64,000 nucleotides of DNA from Peptococcaceae bacterium 1198_IL3148 (GTDB lineage: Bacteria; Bacillota; Desulfotomaculia; Desulfotomaculales; Desulfohalotomaculaceae): NCBI GenBank assembly GCA_036763105.1, contig JBAIYS010000011.1, positions 40,426 through 104,425 of the forward strand, written 5' to 3'. A program made the position numbers and the translations under genes. This document shows, piece by piece, positions 36,491 to 43,551 of this stretch. The notes beneath the pieces were generated by a model. The model ran no database searches. It saw only the letters and a list, made by a program, of their open reading frames with translations, and was not told where the DNA came from. The first letter of the stretch is position 1; the number at the start of each line of letters is the position of its first letter.

Positions 36491-37207
36491 CTAATTATCT
36501 GAAGGGAAATTGGTAAAATGCTTTAAAGGTGACAGAGTAGGTTCGGTTAAAATAATGAATAGCGAAATAATATATTTCCTACCCCGTTCGATCACTTTGC
36601 GGCTTAATCCCGTTTGCTGGCATAATTTTTTTATTGGCAACTGACCGTATTGTTGTAAATATTTAACCATCTCCTGGTCAGCCACCAGTGCTTGTGCTGC
36701 CTTCATTAAGGATGCTCTGGTATCACGGTGTTTAGGGGCAGCCTGAGGTAGTTGATTAATATCTATGTTGTATGTTGCTAACTGGTTTTTAAATCTTTCA
36801 ATTAACAACACTAAATTTTCTTGGGTTGTATTGTCAGCATACTCAGCCATTGATTGGCAATTAATACCTGCGTCAAGTTCATCAATATCATTGGTTGGAG
36901 AGGCCAACACCTCGTTTTGATACTTTTTTTGACCTCTAAAGTAATCAATTAATCGACGTTTTATCACTGTATGGGCAAAACTGGTAAACTTGACACTGCT
37001 TTCAGTATCATAGGCATCAATGGCTTCATTAAAGGCAATTAAAGCAATACTCAGTTCCTCATCATTTTCCCAGGTTAGAAATCTGCCACAAATAACGGAA
37101 CTTACCTTGGCTATAAAGTTGTAATGTTTTTTTAACAACTTATCCCGTGCTAAACCGTCGCCATTTTTGGCTCTAATTATTAAATTTTTAACTGCAAATG
37201 TCAACAA
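36491..37207 (-). CDS. sigI: RNA polymerase sigma-I factor
   Basis: About 238 residues. A sigma region 2-like core (FIAKVSSVICGRFLTWENDEELSIALIAFNEAIDAYD...VKFTSFAHTVIKRRLIDYFRGQKK) is followed by a linker and the SigI-specific C-terminal domain (PKHRDTRASLMKAAQALVADQEM...LPIKKLCQQTGLSRKVIERGRKYIISLFIIL). There is no ATG at the 5' end: the ribosome site GGTGGAG fits TTG 37207 (8-nt spacing), with TTG 37225 as an upstream in-frame alternative. It forms an operon with rsgI. Confidence 0.9.
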   Translation of the reverse strand: MLTFAVKNLIIRAKNGDGLARDKLLKKHYNFIAKVSSVICGRFLTWENDEELSIALIAFNEAIDAYDTESSVKFTSFAHTVIKRRLIDYFRGQKKYQNEVLASPTNDIDELDAGINCQSMAEYADNTTQENLVLLIERFKNQLATYNIDINQLPQAAPKHRDTRASLMKAAQALVADQEMVKYLQQYGQLPIKKLCQQTGLSRKVIERGRKYIISLFIILTEPTLSPLKHFTNFPSDN

Positions 37208-37307
37208 CGTTATCAACTCCACCAATTAATTCGAGAATCAGTTGCTAATTTAGGTAAGTAGCAGCACTGGGAATGAATTCATAAAATTAATTTTGATTAT
37301 AATACGC

Positions 37308-37343
37308 AACCCCTGAATGGACTATACGGATCCATTCAGGGGT
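37308..37343 (-). terminator. Hairpin between the Met-rich protein gene and sigI
   Basis: A 14-bp stem, AACCCCTGAATGG and its complement around a 9-10 nt loop, 13 nt after the stop of the leftward secreted-protein gene. No T-run follows on the minus strand, so it may be a partial terminator or a processing hairpin. Confidence 0.55.
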
Positions 37344-37355
37344 TATGTATACTGC

Positions 37356-37694
37356 TTATCTGTACATACTATTCAGGCAATTACCCATTGGCACAGGCAT
37401 ATTTTTATGAACTTCTTGCATTGAATCATGCATCTGATTCATTTGGTTAATAAAATCTTTGTTATTTTCATCAGCGGCTTGCTCGCTTTGGGTGGCCGCA
37501 TTATGATTGGTAATATCAATACCCATATTTTTGTTCATAGCATCAATACTTTGTTGTGACATATGTGTTTGGTATTGTGCCGGTTGTTGATTTTCAGGAT
37601 TTATTGCCGAGCTGATGGTATCAGCATTGGCTATTCCCACCAAGGAAGCTCCCAGCGCTATTGTTGCAAAGGTTAACAAAAGACGTTTTTTCAA
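37356..37694 (-). CDS. Secreted Met-rich small protein, unknown function
   Basis: 112 residues from TTG 37694 after GGAGGGAT. A clear Sec signal peptide (KKRLLLTFATIALGASLVGIANA, cut near ANA-DT) precedes a hydrophilic mature part of about 90 residues. That part has at least ten Met in spaced pairs (NQMNQMHDSMQEVHKNMPVP), several His and one Cys. This composition suggests extracytoplasmic copper or silver binding, but no family is recognised. It lies directly upstream of sigI-rsgI in the same direction, and a candidate sigma-I promoter precedes it. Confidence 0.7.
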   Translation of the reverse strand: MKKRLLLTFATIALGASLVGIANADTISSAINPENQQPAQYQTHMSQQSIDAMNKNMGIDITNHNAATQSEQAADENNKDFINQMNQMHDSMQEVHKNMPVPMGNCLNSMYR

Positions 37695-37777
37695 ATCCAA
37701 TCCCTCCAATAATTTTGTTAGAACGGGATGCGATGCAGATAACTTTTTCTTTACCCCCTGGCCCGTTCACTCAATCT

Positions 37778-37805
37778 TTCGTAAGCAAGTAGATATTTTT
37801 AGGGG
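37778..37805 (-). promoter_or_regulatory. Candidate sigma-I promoter upstream of the Met-rich protein
   Basis: On the minus strand CCCCTAAAAAT, a 13- to 14-base gap, then ACGAAAG. Sigma-I promoters in Bacillus and Clostridium are known for a C-rich/A-tract -35 and a CGAA/CGWA -10. The assignment rests on pattern only. Confidence 0.4.
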
Positions 37806-37959
37806 TGGGGGCAAAAAAGTTTTTCAAGGGAAGATCAGCAAAATTGATTTGTTAATGATTATATTAGTATGTTATTATATAGTCAAACTGAAATTAAGTT
37901 AAAAATTATGATGTATTAACCAGTGTGAGAAAAGTGGGCTTAAAGGAGAAGTGACTGCA

Positions 37960-38679
37960 TTGAAAATTGCCATTTTTGCAGATGTACACAGTAATTTCTT
38001 AGGATTGCAGGCAGTATTGGTGGACATTCGCCTGAGGGGCATTGGCAATATTTACTGTTTGGGGGACGTGGTGGGCTATGGTCCGCGGCCTAATAAATCC
38101 ATTGATTTGTTGCGGCGGGAGCGTATTTTCACAATTATGGGTAATTATGATGATGCCATTGGCAATATGCGGCTGATCTGCGGTTGTGACTATAGAGATG
38201 AACAGGCCATGAAACTGGGAGAGAGGTCTATCCTTTGGACTAAGGAACACACCTTAGAAGAAAACAAAGCTTGGCTACGGCAGTTGCCCGAGCGCATAGA
38301 ATTTACTGCCGGTGGTTTGAAATTTTTATTGGTACACGGCAGCCCTCGGCAGCTTAACGAATACCTATTTGAGGACACCGATGAAGAAGTTTTAAACCAA
38401 TTGCTGGCTGAAAACAACTGTGATGTGTTGGTCTGTGGCCACACCCACTTGCCCTATTATAAGCAAGTGGCCAGGGGACACGTGATTAATGTGGGCAGTG
38501 CCGGTAAACCTAAGCACGGCAATCCCCAGGTGGGCTATGCCCTGTTAGATGTGGACAAAGGGAATTTAAAGGTGAAGTTTATTCAATTATCCTATGACTA
38601 TGAGCAAACAGCTAGAGAAATTGAAGAGGTGGGTTTGCCAAGGGAGTTTGCCCAAATTATCCGCACCGGCAAGGCATAA
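37960..38679 (+). CDS. Metallophosphoesterase (YfcE/MJ0936-like)
   Basis: About 239 residues. Calcineurin-like motifs in order are IFADVHSNFLGL (D-x-H), LGDVVGYGPRP (GD-x-x), GNYDDAIG (GN-x-D), LVHGSPRQLNEYLF, and VCGHTHLPYYK with VINVGSAGKPKHG. These bind two metals, and such proteins cleave phosphodiesters or protein-phosphates. The start is TTG 37960 or GTG 37951; AAAGGAG lies 12 or 3 nt away, so TTG is preferred. The substrate is unknown and the gene appears monocistronic. Confidence 0.88.
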   Translation: MKIAIFADVHSNFLGLQAVLVDIRLRGIGNIYCLGDVVGYGPRPNKSIDLLRRERIFTIMGNYDDAIGNMRLICGCDYRDEQAMKLGERSILWTKEHTLEENKAWLRQLPERIEFTAGGLKFLLVHGSPRQLNEYLFEDTDEEVLNQLLAENNCDVLVCGHTHLPYYKQVARGHVINVGSAGKPKHGNPQVGYALLDVDKGNLKVKFIQLSYDYEQTAREIEEVGLPREFAQIIRTGKA

Positions 38680-38727
38680 TTTAAATAATAATTGCTAGTG
38701 TCAACGCACAATGTTATTATATTAGTA

Positions 38728-38748
38728 AATATTTATATAAACATATTA
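38728..38748 (+). promoter_or_regulatory. AT-rich box A, upstream of small thioredoxin
   Basis: AAATATTTATATAAACATATT, closely similar to box B (39144-39166) and sharing its core with the ACR3 upstream region. It is probably an operator or promoter element of an arsenic/redox-responsive set. Confidence 0.4.
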
Positions 38749-38781
38749 ATGTTATAGAAAAAATCGAAAGGGGCCGCATAA

Positions 38782-39021
38782 ATGGAAATCAAAGTGTTAG
38801 GACCTGGTTGTAAAAAATGTAAAGATTTAGATCAGCGAGTAAGGGAAGTGTTGGCAGAAAACAATCTGGATGCTAACGTAGAGAAGATAGAGGACATTGG
38901 CGAAATTGTGCAATATGGTGTCATGATCACGCCGGGCCTGGTGATTGATGGCCAAGTAAAAATGTCCGGCCGGGTGCCCAGTAAAGAAGAAATTAAAAAA
39001 TTCATTGAAGAAGTAAAGTAG
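38782..39021 (+). CDS. Small thioredoxin-fold protein (thioredoxin_3 type)
   Basis: 79 residues with the redox motif GCKKC (C10, C13) in KVLGPGCKKCKDL, the cis-Pro region MITPGLVIDG and a C-terminal helix (SKEEIKKFIEEV). This family is commonly linked to ArsP/DUF318 permeases and ArsR regulators, and such a permease lies at 40403. It is cytoplasmic and probably reduces arsenical or thiol substrates. A terminator follows. Confidence 0.9.
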   Translation: MEIKVLGPGCKKCKDLDQRVREVLAENNLDANVEKIEDIGEIVQYGVMITPGLVIDGQVKMSGRVPSKEEIKKFIEEVK

Positions 39022-39040
39022 ATGTTTGACGTTAGCTTTA

Positions 39041-39073
39041 AAAAGTCGCTTTCTTGGAGGAAGTGACTTTTTT
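39041..39073 (+). terminator. Terminator after the small thioredoxin
   Basis: AAAAGTC-CTT/AAG-GACTTTT imperfect hairpin with a T6 tail. Confidence 0.75.
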
Positions 39074-39143
39074 ATTATGTATTATTTTGCTATTCCTTTT
39101 ACACTTTGGTTGTTTGCTTGGAATATCGGTGCTAATATATAAT

Positions 39144-39166
39144 AAATTTTTATATAAACAAATATT
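39144..39166 (+). promoter_or_regulatory. AT-rich box B, upstream of the selenoprotein gene
   Basis: AAATTTTTATATAAACAAAT then ATT, aligned with box A over its whole length with few changes. Confidence 0.4.
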
Positions 39167-39184
39167 GGTTAAAGGGGGAGCTAA

Positions 39185-39730
39185 ATGGGTAAACGCAGTA
39201 AAATGGCGGTGTTGGGGGTAATTTTACTGGCCTTTGTGGCGTTGGCTACCAAACCGCTGTGGCTCGGTGAAGACCAGGAAAATGTCAGAGTGTCATCGGT
39301 GGAAAGCGGCCAAACAGAATCCAGTCAGGTGTCTACCAGCCAACAGTTTTCTACCAATGCTGTTAATACCACATCGTCTAAGCTAGCTCAGTTGTTAGAC
39401 GATAGCTTTGCTAAGGGCAAGCCAGTGGCCGTGGTGTATACATATAATGACGATTGCTGACCCACCACCATGGATTTCTTTTCCAACCACCGGTCGGTGG
39501 TACAACAAATTGAAAGGCAAAACAGCGACAAAGTGACCTTTGTCTGGCTTGATATTGCCGTTTATCAAGAACAAGATTATGAACAGCTAATGAGAGTAGC
39601 TGAAGAAATGAAGGTGCAGACCGCCCCAGCGTTAGTGCTTATGGACAGCCAGCGCCAGGTGGTACAGACTTGGCAGGGCAATGTGAATCCCGAAGAAGTT
39701 AACCAGGCGATCGAACAGGTGGTGAAATAA
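39185..39730 (+). CDS. Selenocysteine-containing membrane-anchored thioredoxin-fold protein
   Basis: An open frame from ATG 39185 meets one in-frame TGA at 39458-39460 and continues in the same frame to TAA at 39730, giving 181 residues with Sec at position 92. An N-terminal membrane anchor (about 8-27) and a Ser/Thr/Gln-rich linker precede a thioredoxin fold. Its redox site reads YTYNDDC91-U92-P-T-T, with cis-Pro later (QTAPALVL, P148). Downstream of the TGA a stem ACCACC/GGTGGT with a GGTC loop (39492-39495) lies 31 nt from the codon, as in bacterial SECIS elements. The ccdA-like gene starts 2 nt after its stop. Confidence 0.85.
39458..39501 (+). promoter_or_regulatory. Recoded UGA and putative SECIS hairpin
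   Basis: TGA (39458-39460) is followed by a six-bp stem (39486-39491 with 39496-39501) closed by a GGTC tetraloop. The E. coli fdhF SECIS also carries GGUC in its apical loop at a comparable distance from UGA. Confidence 0.75.
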
Positions 39731-39731
39731 C

Positions 39732-40370
39732 ATGTCATTTTCATTGCTGGCGGCTCTGACTGCTGGGCTGTTTGGTGGCTTTAGTCCCTGCACGTTGCCC
39801 ACTGCGGTAATGGTGATGGCCTATGTTGGCGGCTATGATGACCGCTCCCGTATGAAGGGTTTTATTCTATCGCTGGCCTTTGTATTTGGACTGTCGCTCA
39901 CCTTGGCCGTAGCGGGGGCGCTGGTAGCGGCCGTAGGGGGGCAATTTACCGACAGTAAAGTGGTTTGGTATGTGGCGGCCTTAGTGGCAGTACTGATGGG
40001 GGCTAACCTATTGGGTTTATTTAAATTGCCCAGCGTTGGGATTAAGTTAAATAGGGTGAAGCCAGGCAGTGGAGTGGTGGGAGCTTTTCTGTTGGGCATT
40101 CCCTTTGCTTTTATAGCTTCTCCTTGTTCAGCTCCCATCACCGCTACAGTGCTGGCCTATGCTGCCGTCAAAGGCAGTGTCTGGTATGGTTTTTTACTAT
40201 TATTTTGCTATGCCATCGGCCGCAGCATTCCGTTATTGGCTGCCGGAACCTTTACCTCGGTGCTAAAAAATATTTCTAAGTTCGATCGGTTTAGTCAGCT
40301 GGTGCAAAGAATTAGTGGCGTAGCTTTAATCGCTTTGGGTTTTTATTTACTATACAGTGTAGTTAGCTAG
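39732..40370 (+). CDS. ccdA: CcdA/DsbD-type transmembrane thiol transporter
   Basis: 212 residues with six membrane helices. The two functional cysteines sit in FGGFSPCTLP (C20, helix 1) and AFIASPCSAP (helix 4). The family passes electrons from cytoplasmic thioredoxin to extracytoplasmic thioredoxin-fold proteins. Starting 2 nt after the selenoprotein stop, it is very likely that protein's reductant partner. No cytochrome c maturation genes are adjacent. Confidence 0.92.
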   Translation: MSFSLLAALTAGLFGGFSPCTLPTAVMVMAYVGGYDDRSRMKGFILSLAFVFGLSLTLAVAGALVAAVGGQFTDSKVVWYVAALVAVLMGANLLGLFKLPSVGIKLNRVKPGSGVVGAFLLGIPFAFIASPCSAPITATVLAYAAVKGSVWYGFLLLFCYAIGRSIPLLAAGTFTSVLKNISKFDRFSQLVQRISGVALIALGFYLLYSVVS

Positions 40371-40402
40371 TAAACTGGTTAGTAACGCCGTTGCTGTTTG
40401 GT

Positions 40403-41575
40403 CTAGCCCCAAAAGGTACCGAAGATTTTGCCTGCTATGGTGGACATAACAATAACCAGAGAAACAAACACTGCTGTTTTTTTAGGGCCCATGATTTTAT
40501 GAATGACAATCATGCTGGGTAAACTGAGGGCCGGGCCAGCCAACAGCAGTGCCAGGGCCGGGCCTTTACCCATGCCACTGCCCAACAGACCCTGCAAAAT
40601 GGGGATTTCCGTTAATGTGGCAAAGTACATAAAGGTGCCTAAAACCGAAGCCAACAGGTTGGCACCCAGGGAGTTGCCCCCCACCAGTTGGGCTACATAG
40701 TGTTCGGGGATAATGCCGGCATCAAGGCCCGGGCGTCCCATAAGAAAGCCCGCCACCAACACCCCACCCAGTAGCAGCGGGAAGATCTTTTTGGTAAAGT
40801 CCCAGGTGGAATCCAGCCATTGGTTAATTTCGCTGCCATTAAACCAGAACTTTAACAATACCGCCAACACCGCCAAGAAGAAGATGGCTAAATACCAGTG
40901 AATTTCATAAATGGCGTTGAAAAAGCCCACTGGCTCCGGCGGTTTGCCCCAGGCGGCAAAGATTAAAATAAATACCATCGACGCGAAATAAACGGCATAT
41001 TGCCAAAGGGAACGATTATCCTCCGGTGCCGGTGGCATGGCCAGGGCAGCAGCTTCCTTTTCTTTTTCTTCCTTGAGGAAGATTAGGTTCATTAAAAGGC
41101 CGATGACAATGGCAAAGACAATTGCTGCCACCGCCCGGGCGATACCGATATCCATCCCCAACACCCGGGCACTTAAAATGATGGCCAAAATGTTAATGGC
41201 CGGGCCGGAGTAGAGAAAGGCAGTGGCTGGGCCAATACCAGCACCCCGGGTGTAAATGCCGGCAAATAGCGGTAATACTGTACAAGAACAAACCGCCAAC
41301 ACCGTGCCGGAAACCGAGGCAACACCATAGGACAATATTTTATTGGCTTGGGCACCAAAGTATTTGAGTACCGAAGCCTGGGAGACAAAGACCGAGATGC
41401 CACCGGCAATAAAAAAGGCCGGTACCAGACAGGTGAGCACATGCTTTTGGGCGTAATCCTGCAACATATAAAAGGCTTCTAAAATGGCTCCACTAACCCG
41501 TGGGTTATCCAGCGGGATATAAAAGGCGGCAAAAAAAACACCCACCATCAATAAAAAAATATTCCGTTCTTTCAT
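40403..41575 (-). CDS. ArsP/DUF318-family permease
   Basis: 390 residues with about ten membrane helices. It has the family hallmark AVCSCTVLPLFAGIY (C96-x-C98), GPATAFLYSGPAINILAI and a second repeat half (TLTEIPILQGLLGSGMGKGPALALLLAGPALSLPSM). Some members (ArsP) export trivalent organoarsenicals, and others are of unknown substrate. The start has GAGGGGAG upstream. It converges with the selenoprotein-ccdA genes. Confidence 0.88.
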   Translation of the reverse strand: MKERNIFLLMVGVFFAAFYIPLDNPRVSGAILEAFYMLQDYAQKHVLTCLVPAFFIAGGISVFVSQASVLKYFGAQANKILSYGVASVSGTVLAVCSCTVLPLFAGIYTRGAGIGPATAFLYSGPAINILAIILSARVLGMDIGIARAVAAIVFAIVIGLLMNLIFLKEEKEKEAAALAMPPAPEDNRSLWQYAVYFASMVFILIFAAWGKPPEPVGFFNAIYEIHWYLAIFFLAVLAVLLKFWFNGSEINQWLDSTWDFTKKIFPLLLGGVLVAGFLMGRPGLDAGIIPEHYVAQLVGGNSLGANLLASVLGTFMYFATLTEIPILQGLLGSGMGKGPALALLLAGPALSLPSMIVIHKIMGPKKTAVFVSLVIVMSTIAGKIFGTFWG

Positions 41576-41902
41576 TAAAAGAAAACTCCCCTCAATAAAT
41601 CCATAATTATATTCTATTATTCTAATATATAATTAATAGAAGGGATTGGCAAGTGCTATTAAATAAAATAATTCTTAGCACCTATGAGGTGTGTCTTTTT
41701 GTCGAATTAAAAGGTAAAATTAGTGGGGGCAACTCAAAAGAACCGTCTCCCTGTACTCGCTCCCTCTCTCATGTTATTTGCCGATAAATGAGATATTCGA
41801 GGGGGCGAGTTTTATTTCCCTTTATTTATGGCCATTCGTGCAGGTTTTTCGTGACCGTTTATGCGGATTTTATCATGTCTGTTAACAATAATTAGTTGAA
41901 TT
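41576..41902. other. Intergenic region with permease promoter and one hairpin
   Basis: On the left are AT-rich inverted sequences (TCTATTA...TAATAGA, 41612-41641) upstream of the permease. On the right a stem ACTCGC-CCCTC/GAGGG-GCGAGT (41755-41810) followed by TTTATTT may be a rightward terminator; the facing arrangement suggests it once ended a gene no longer present. Confidence 0.45.
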
Positions 41903-42064
41903 TTAAGTTAATTTCAATGCAGCTTTTTTTGTTTTATGTACAGCTTGCTTAGAAATACCAAGTGATTGGGCAATTTGATTATCTGTATAATCTAAAAAAA
42001 ACTTTTTAAAAATAATATTTCTTTGCTTTTTACTTAGAGTTTTAAAAGCATCCTTTATGACCAA
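41903..42064 (-). CDS. Small sigma-region-4-like helix-turn-helix protein
   Basis: A 53-residue frame starting at TTG 42064, overlapping the end of the preceding leftward gene by 23 bases in another frame. LSKKQRNIIFKKFFLDYTDNQIAQSLGISKQAVHKTKKAALKLT is a textbook sigma-70 region 4 HTH. The ribosome site is poor, so it may be translated by coupling or as a frameshift product of the upstream frame. Similar small proteins occur near phage or conjugative element genes; none are seen here. Confidence 0.6.
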   Translation of the reverse strand: MVIKDAFKTLSKKQRNIIFKKFFLDYTDNQIAQSLGISKQAVHKTKKAALKLT

Positions 42065-42257
42065 TGCTCAAACCAAGTCCAACTGCTATTGCGTAGCCCA
42101 TAGGCATAATAAGCTTTAATGCAAATGTGGATATGCCCCATAAAGCTATTCCCTCTAGAATGTCACCTATGGTTGGTCTATTTTGCTGATTGTACAACCT
42201 TACGATTTCAGAAGCTGAAAATCTTTCGGTTTTTGTTTGAATTTTCTCCCAAGCCAT
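42042..42257 (-). CDS. Small membrane protein of unknown function
   Basis: 71 residues from ATG 42257 after GGGGGG. The first about 35 are polar (AWEKIQTKTERFSASEIVRLYN), followed by a hydrophobic C-terminal half (about 38-66, ILEGIALWGISTFALKLIMPMGYAIAVGLGLSIG). Its end overlaps the sigma-4-like HTH gene, so the pair may form a membrane-tethered HTH by frameshifting or act as two coupled proteins. The family is not recognised. Confidence 0.5.
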   Translation of the reverse strand: MAWEKIQTKTERFSASEIVRLYNQQNRPTIGDILEGIALWGISTFALKLIMPMGYAIAVGLGLSIGHKGCF

Positions 42258-42605
42258 ATTGTAAAACCCCCCATATAAATTATTTTGTAAGACTTTTTTC
42301 GTTGGCCAACTCATTTGCCTTACACTATATAAATGGTTTATCAACTTATTAAATCAACCTAAGTTTTAAAATTTTAAAAAAGAAATTGAAAAATCAAATG
42401 TATCCTATTTATAATGTTTTTGAAGTAGAATACTATTAATTATGTAGTAAAAAGCTTGATGTTGAAGAGCGGCCGGAATTAAATAACAAAGGGAAACGGC
42501 ACACGTTGAGTAAGAAGCCAGCTATAATTGCTTGCAATAACGACAAAAAGAAGGGGTTTTTGTATCCCCTTCTTTTGTATGACTATTTTTCTTTTTATTA
42601 ACTAA
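42258..42605. other. Intergenic region, no gene seen
   Basis: AT-rich, with the upstream region of the 42257 gene. At 42546-42576 a hairpin AAAAGAAGGGG/CCCCTTCTTTT forms a bidirectional terminator serving the leftward CAP-domain gene. Confidence 0.6.
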
Positions 42606-43373
42606 TTAACGTTTTGCAAATTCTTGCACCCAATAATACCCATTTGTGGTGAACCCAACACCAATTTCTGTAAAGTTAGGATTTAATATATTTTTTTTGT
42701 GACCTTCACTATTCATCCAGCCCTCCATTACACTTTCGGGAGTGCTGTAACCCACAGCAATATTTTCACCAGCATAGCTATAGTTGATACCAAATTGCTT
42801 CATCATATCAAAGGGGGAACCATAGGTGGGTGAAGTGTGGCTAAAGTAGTTATTGTTAGCCATATCTTCGGCCTTTAGTTGAGCAACATTGGTTAAGTCT
42901 GCTTTAACAACCCCGGGTTGCAGACCAGCTTTGGACCTTTCTTGGTTGACCAGTTCAACTACTTTGCTTTGAAACGCACTGTTGGAAGTATCGGTGGTTT
43001 CCTTTGGGACTGGTTGCTGTGCTATTTGATTGTCTGGAGTGCTGGTATTTGTAGTTGTAGGTGTACCTGTGTCTATAACAGTGTTTGTGTTACTTTCAGG
43101 TTGCTCCGGTTGTGGTTGTTGTGTCTGCGGCTGGTTAACTTCCTCACCATAGGTTGGTTGCCAGTACACAAAGTTACTGCGATAGCTGTTGTACCACACT
43201 GGATTTGGCTGCCAGTCCGTTTGATTCACCTGCAGTTTGGTTGGATTAAATTGATATAGCACCTGCTGTCTTATTGTTCCGTTATCAGCGGCCTCTGCTG
43301 ATATTAGCGGAACCGTCGCGAAAGCAAGTAGGGTAGCCAGAACGGAGACCAATGCTTTGTAACGTAACGTCAA
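42606..43373 (-). CDS. Secreted CAP/SCP-domain protein (YkwD-like)
   Basis: 255 residues from TTG 43373 after AAAGGAG. A Sec signal peptide (about 1-29, ending AEAA) is followed by an aromatic/Asn segment, a Pro/Gln/Thr-rich linker (about 80-130, VNQPQTQQPQPEQPESNTNT), and a C-terminal CAP domain (about 135-255). The domain shows the pattern VVELVNQERSKAGL, YFSHTSPTYGSPFDMM, AGENIAVGYSTPESVMEGWMNSEGHKKNILNPNFTEIGVG. Such proteins are common in spore formers and some are spore-coat or germination associated. The biochemical role is not established. Confidence 0.92.
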   Translation of the reverse strand: MTLRYKALVSVLATLLAFATVPLISAEAADNGTIRQQVLYQFNPTKLQVNQTDWQPNPVWYNSYRSNFVYWQPTYGEEVNQPQTQQPQPEQPESNTNTVIDTGTPTTTNTSTPDNQIAQQPVPKETTDTSNSAFQSKVVELVNQERSKAGLQPGVVKADLTNVAQLKAEDMANNNYFSHTSPTYGSPFDMMKQFGINYSYAGENIAVGYSTPESVMEGWMNSEGHKKNILNPNFTEIGVGFTTNGYYWVQEFAKR

Positions 43374-43509
43374 ATTTCTCGCTCCTTTCTTTTTTCCCTT
43401 TTATAGGTTGTACAATAAGACTATAACAAAAGAGCCTTTTAATTGGTAGTAGAAACTGTAACCACTGTACCCTGTTATTACATTAAATAAACATCAGTGA
43501 CAAGTCTGT

Positions 43510-43536
43510 AAAAAAGAGGATACCTGGGTATCCTCT
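43510..43536 (-). terminator. Terminator of the amino acid permease gene
   Basis: On the minus strand GAGGATACC/GGTATCCTC with a T6 tail, 16 nt after the stop codon. Confidence 0.85.
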
Positions 43537-43551
43537 TGGGGGGTGACATTA

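Noticed and set aside
37226..37260. A sigma-I promoter (CTAAA...CTCGAA) directly before sigI
   Set aside because: The CGAA would place the transcription start on top of the sigI ribosome site, so it is unlikely to be functional.
39185..39460. Two separate short genes either side of the TGA
   Set aside because: Both frames are the same, together they complete one thioredoxin fold, the TGA follows the redox Cys, and the second part has no ribosome site.
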